Below, in pieces: positions 34,643-34,982 of a DNA stretch of 34,982 nucleotides. Position 1 is the stretch's first letter; every line of letters begins with the position of its first letter. The notes beneath the pieces were generated by a model that made no database searches, was not told the origin of the DNA, and saw nothing but the letters and a program-made list of their open reading frames with translations. Source of the stretch: Paracoccus rhizosphaerae (GTDB lineage Bacteria > Pseudomonadota > Alphaproteobacteria > Rhodobacterales > Rhodobacteraceae); contig NZ_JAOTBE010000039.1 in the NCBI RefSeq assembly GCF_026162645.1, positions 1 to 34,982 on the forward strand, written 5' to 3'. The position numbers and the translations under genes are program-made.

Positions 34643-34854
34643 GCTGCGGCCCTCCGCGTGAGGCTCGCGCCGCGGTCAGCTTCCGCCTCTCGGCAGGCGT
34701 CGAGCAGGCTGCTGAGCTGGTCCGCCAGCAGACAGATCTCCTCGACGCAGGCATTCGCTGGATCGATCGATGCGAACAGTTCGGCTTCGAGGCGCGACGG
34801 ATCGTGGACATGCTCGAGCATGAGCAGGTCGAGAAGCTGGTCGAACGCCCGCAT
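34639..34854 (-). CDS. Unrecognised small acidic protein of the integrated element (71 aa)
   Basis: The protein starts MRAFDQLLDLLMLEHVHDPS and continues ELFASIDPANACVEEICLLA, then DQLSSLLDACREAEADRG. It is probably two or three helices and acidic overall, with a basic end. It is read just before the 155-residue gene and overlaps it by 4 bp, so the two proteins probably work together. A TTG at 34878 would add eight residues; neither start has a strong ribosome site. I know no family for it. Confidence 0.5.
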   Translation of the reverse strand: MRAFDQLLDLLMLEHVHDPSRLEAELFASIDPANACVEEICLLADQLSSLLDACREAEADRGASLTRRAAA

Positions 34855-34878
34855 CGTGCGACGTGACGTTGCCCCCAA

Positions 34879-34982
34879 CTTTTATCCAGCGTGAGCGAGA
34901 CTCCGGGTTTGGTTTTTGCCTGTTTGGGCGGGTTGGGCAACGGGGGCTGGCGCGGAGCTTTGTGGGTTGCGCAGCGTCAGGC
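34879..34982. other. Window end, no gene called
   Basis: The last 104 bp hold no supported gene. They are G- and T-rich on the plus strand (GGGTTTGGTTTTTGCC, then GGGCGGGTTGGGCAACGGGGG). The minus strand here should carry the promoter of the 71-residue gene or the end of another gene outside the window; neither can be shown. Confidence 0.3.

Overview
The window looks like the chromosome of a GC-rich alphaproteobacterium of the Rhodobacteraceae, probably Paracoccus or a close relative. I infer this from gene content and order: fabZ-lpxA-lpxI-lpxB using LpxI rather than LpxH, an MmcB-type DNA repair protein, a small DUF6324-like protein, adjacent yqaA and dsbB genes, a DUF3772-type mechanosensitive channel next to cysK and a TrgB-like Nudix protein, and a tRNA-His of the alphaproteobacterial type (no G-1, A73). 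No database search was possible, so the genus is an inference.

Left edge (1-1,100): the 5' part of an IS5-type transposase runs off the window. About 770 bp follow with no intact gene, only fragments that read like decayed coding sequence, and then a tRNA-His gene.

Core region A (1,190-13,734): a DUF6324-like gene and mmcB converge, and ridA converges with lpxB. From moxR (start 12,349) to lpxB (stop 2,273) eight genes run in one direction on the minus strand: moxR, a DUF58 gene, a DUF4159 membrane protein, a VWA/glutamine-amidotransferase-like membrane protein, fabZ, lpxA, lpxI and lpxB. Most junctions overlap or nearly touch. The block therefore joins an uncharacterised MoxR/VWA-type membrane system to the lipid A and fatty-acid dehydratase genes. 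Upstream and divergent are a DUF1285 gene and a hydroxypyruvate isomerase-like gene, which overlap.

Core region B (13,735-26,539), nearly all plus strand: a 24-residue one-helix membrane microprotein, typA, a TetR-type regulator, the ahcY-metK pair of the SAM cycle, ratA (minus), two small proteins of 60 and 33 residues on opposite strands, a neutral zinc metallopeptidase (minus), yqaA-dsbB, gyrA and an AI-2E/PerM-type membrane protein. Good intrinsic terminators follow typA, metK and gyrA.

Core region C (26,587-32,122, minus): a large MscS-type channel, cysK, a Nudix hydrolase with a GGCT-like N-terminal part, and a DUF2059-like secreted protein. The arrangement recalls the tellurite-resistance (trgB-cysK) neighbourhood described in Rhodobacter.

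Right edge (32,230-34,982): a tRNA-Ser(CGA) is followed by a tyrosine recombinase pointing at it, an excisionase-like HTH gene whose reading frame overlaps the integrase by 145 nt, and two coupled small genes I do not recognise. This is the start of an integrated element that leaves the window. The points most worth a second look are the MoxR/DUF4159 membrane system fused to the lpx block, the three very small proteins, the TetR-ahcY-metK arrangement with a perfect palindrome in front of ahcY, and the int/xis overlap with unknown cargo.
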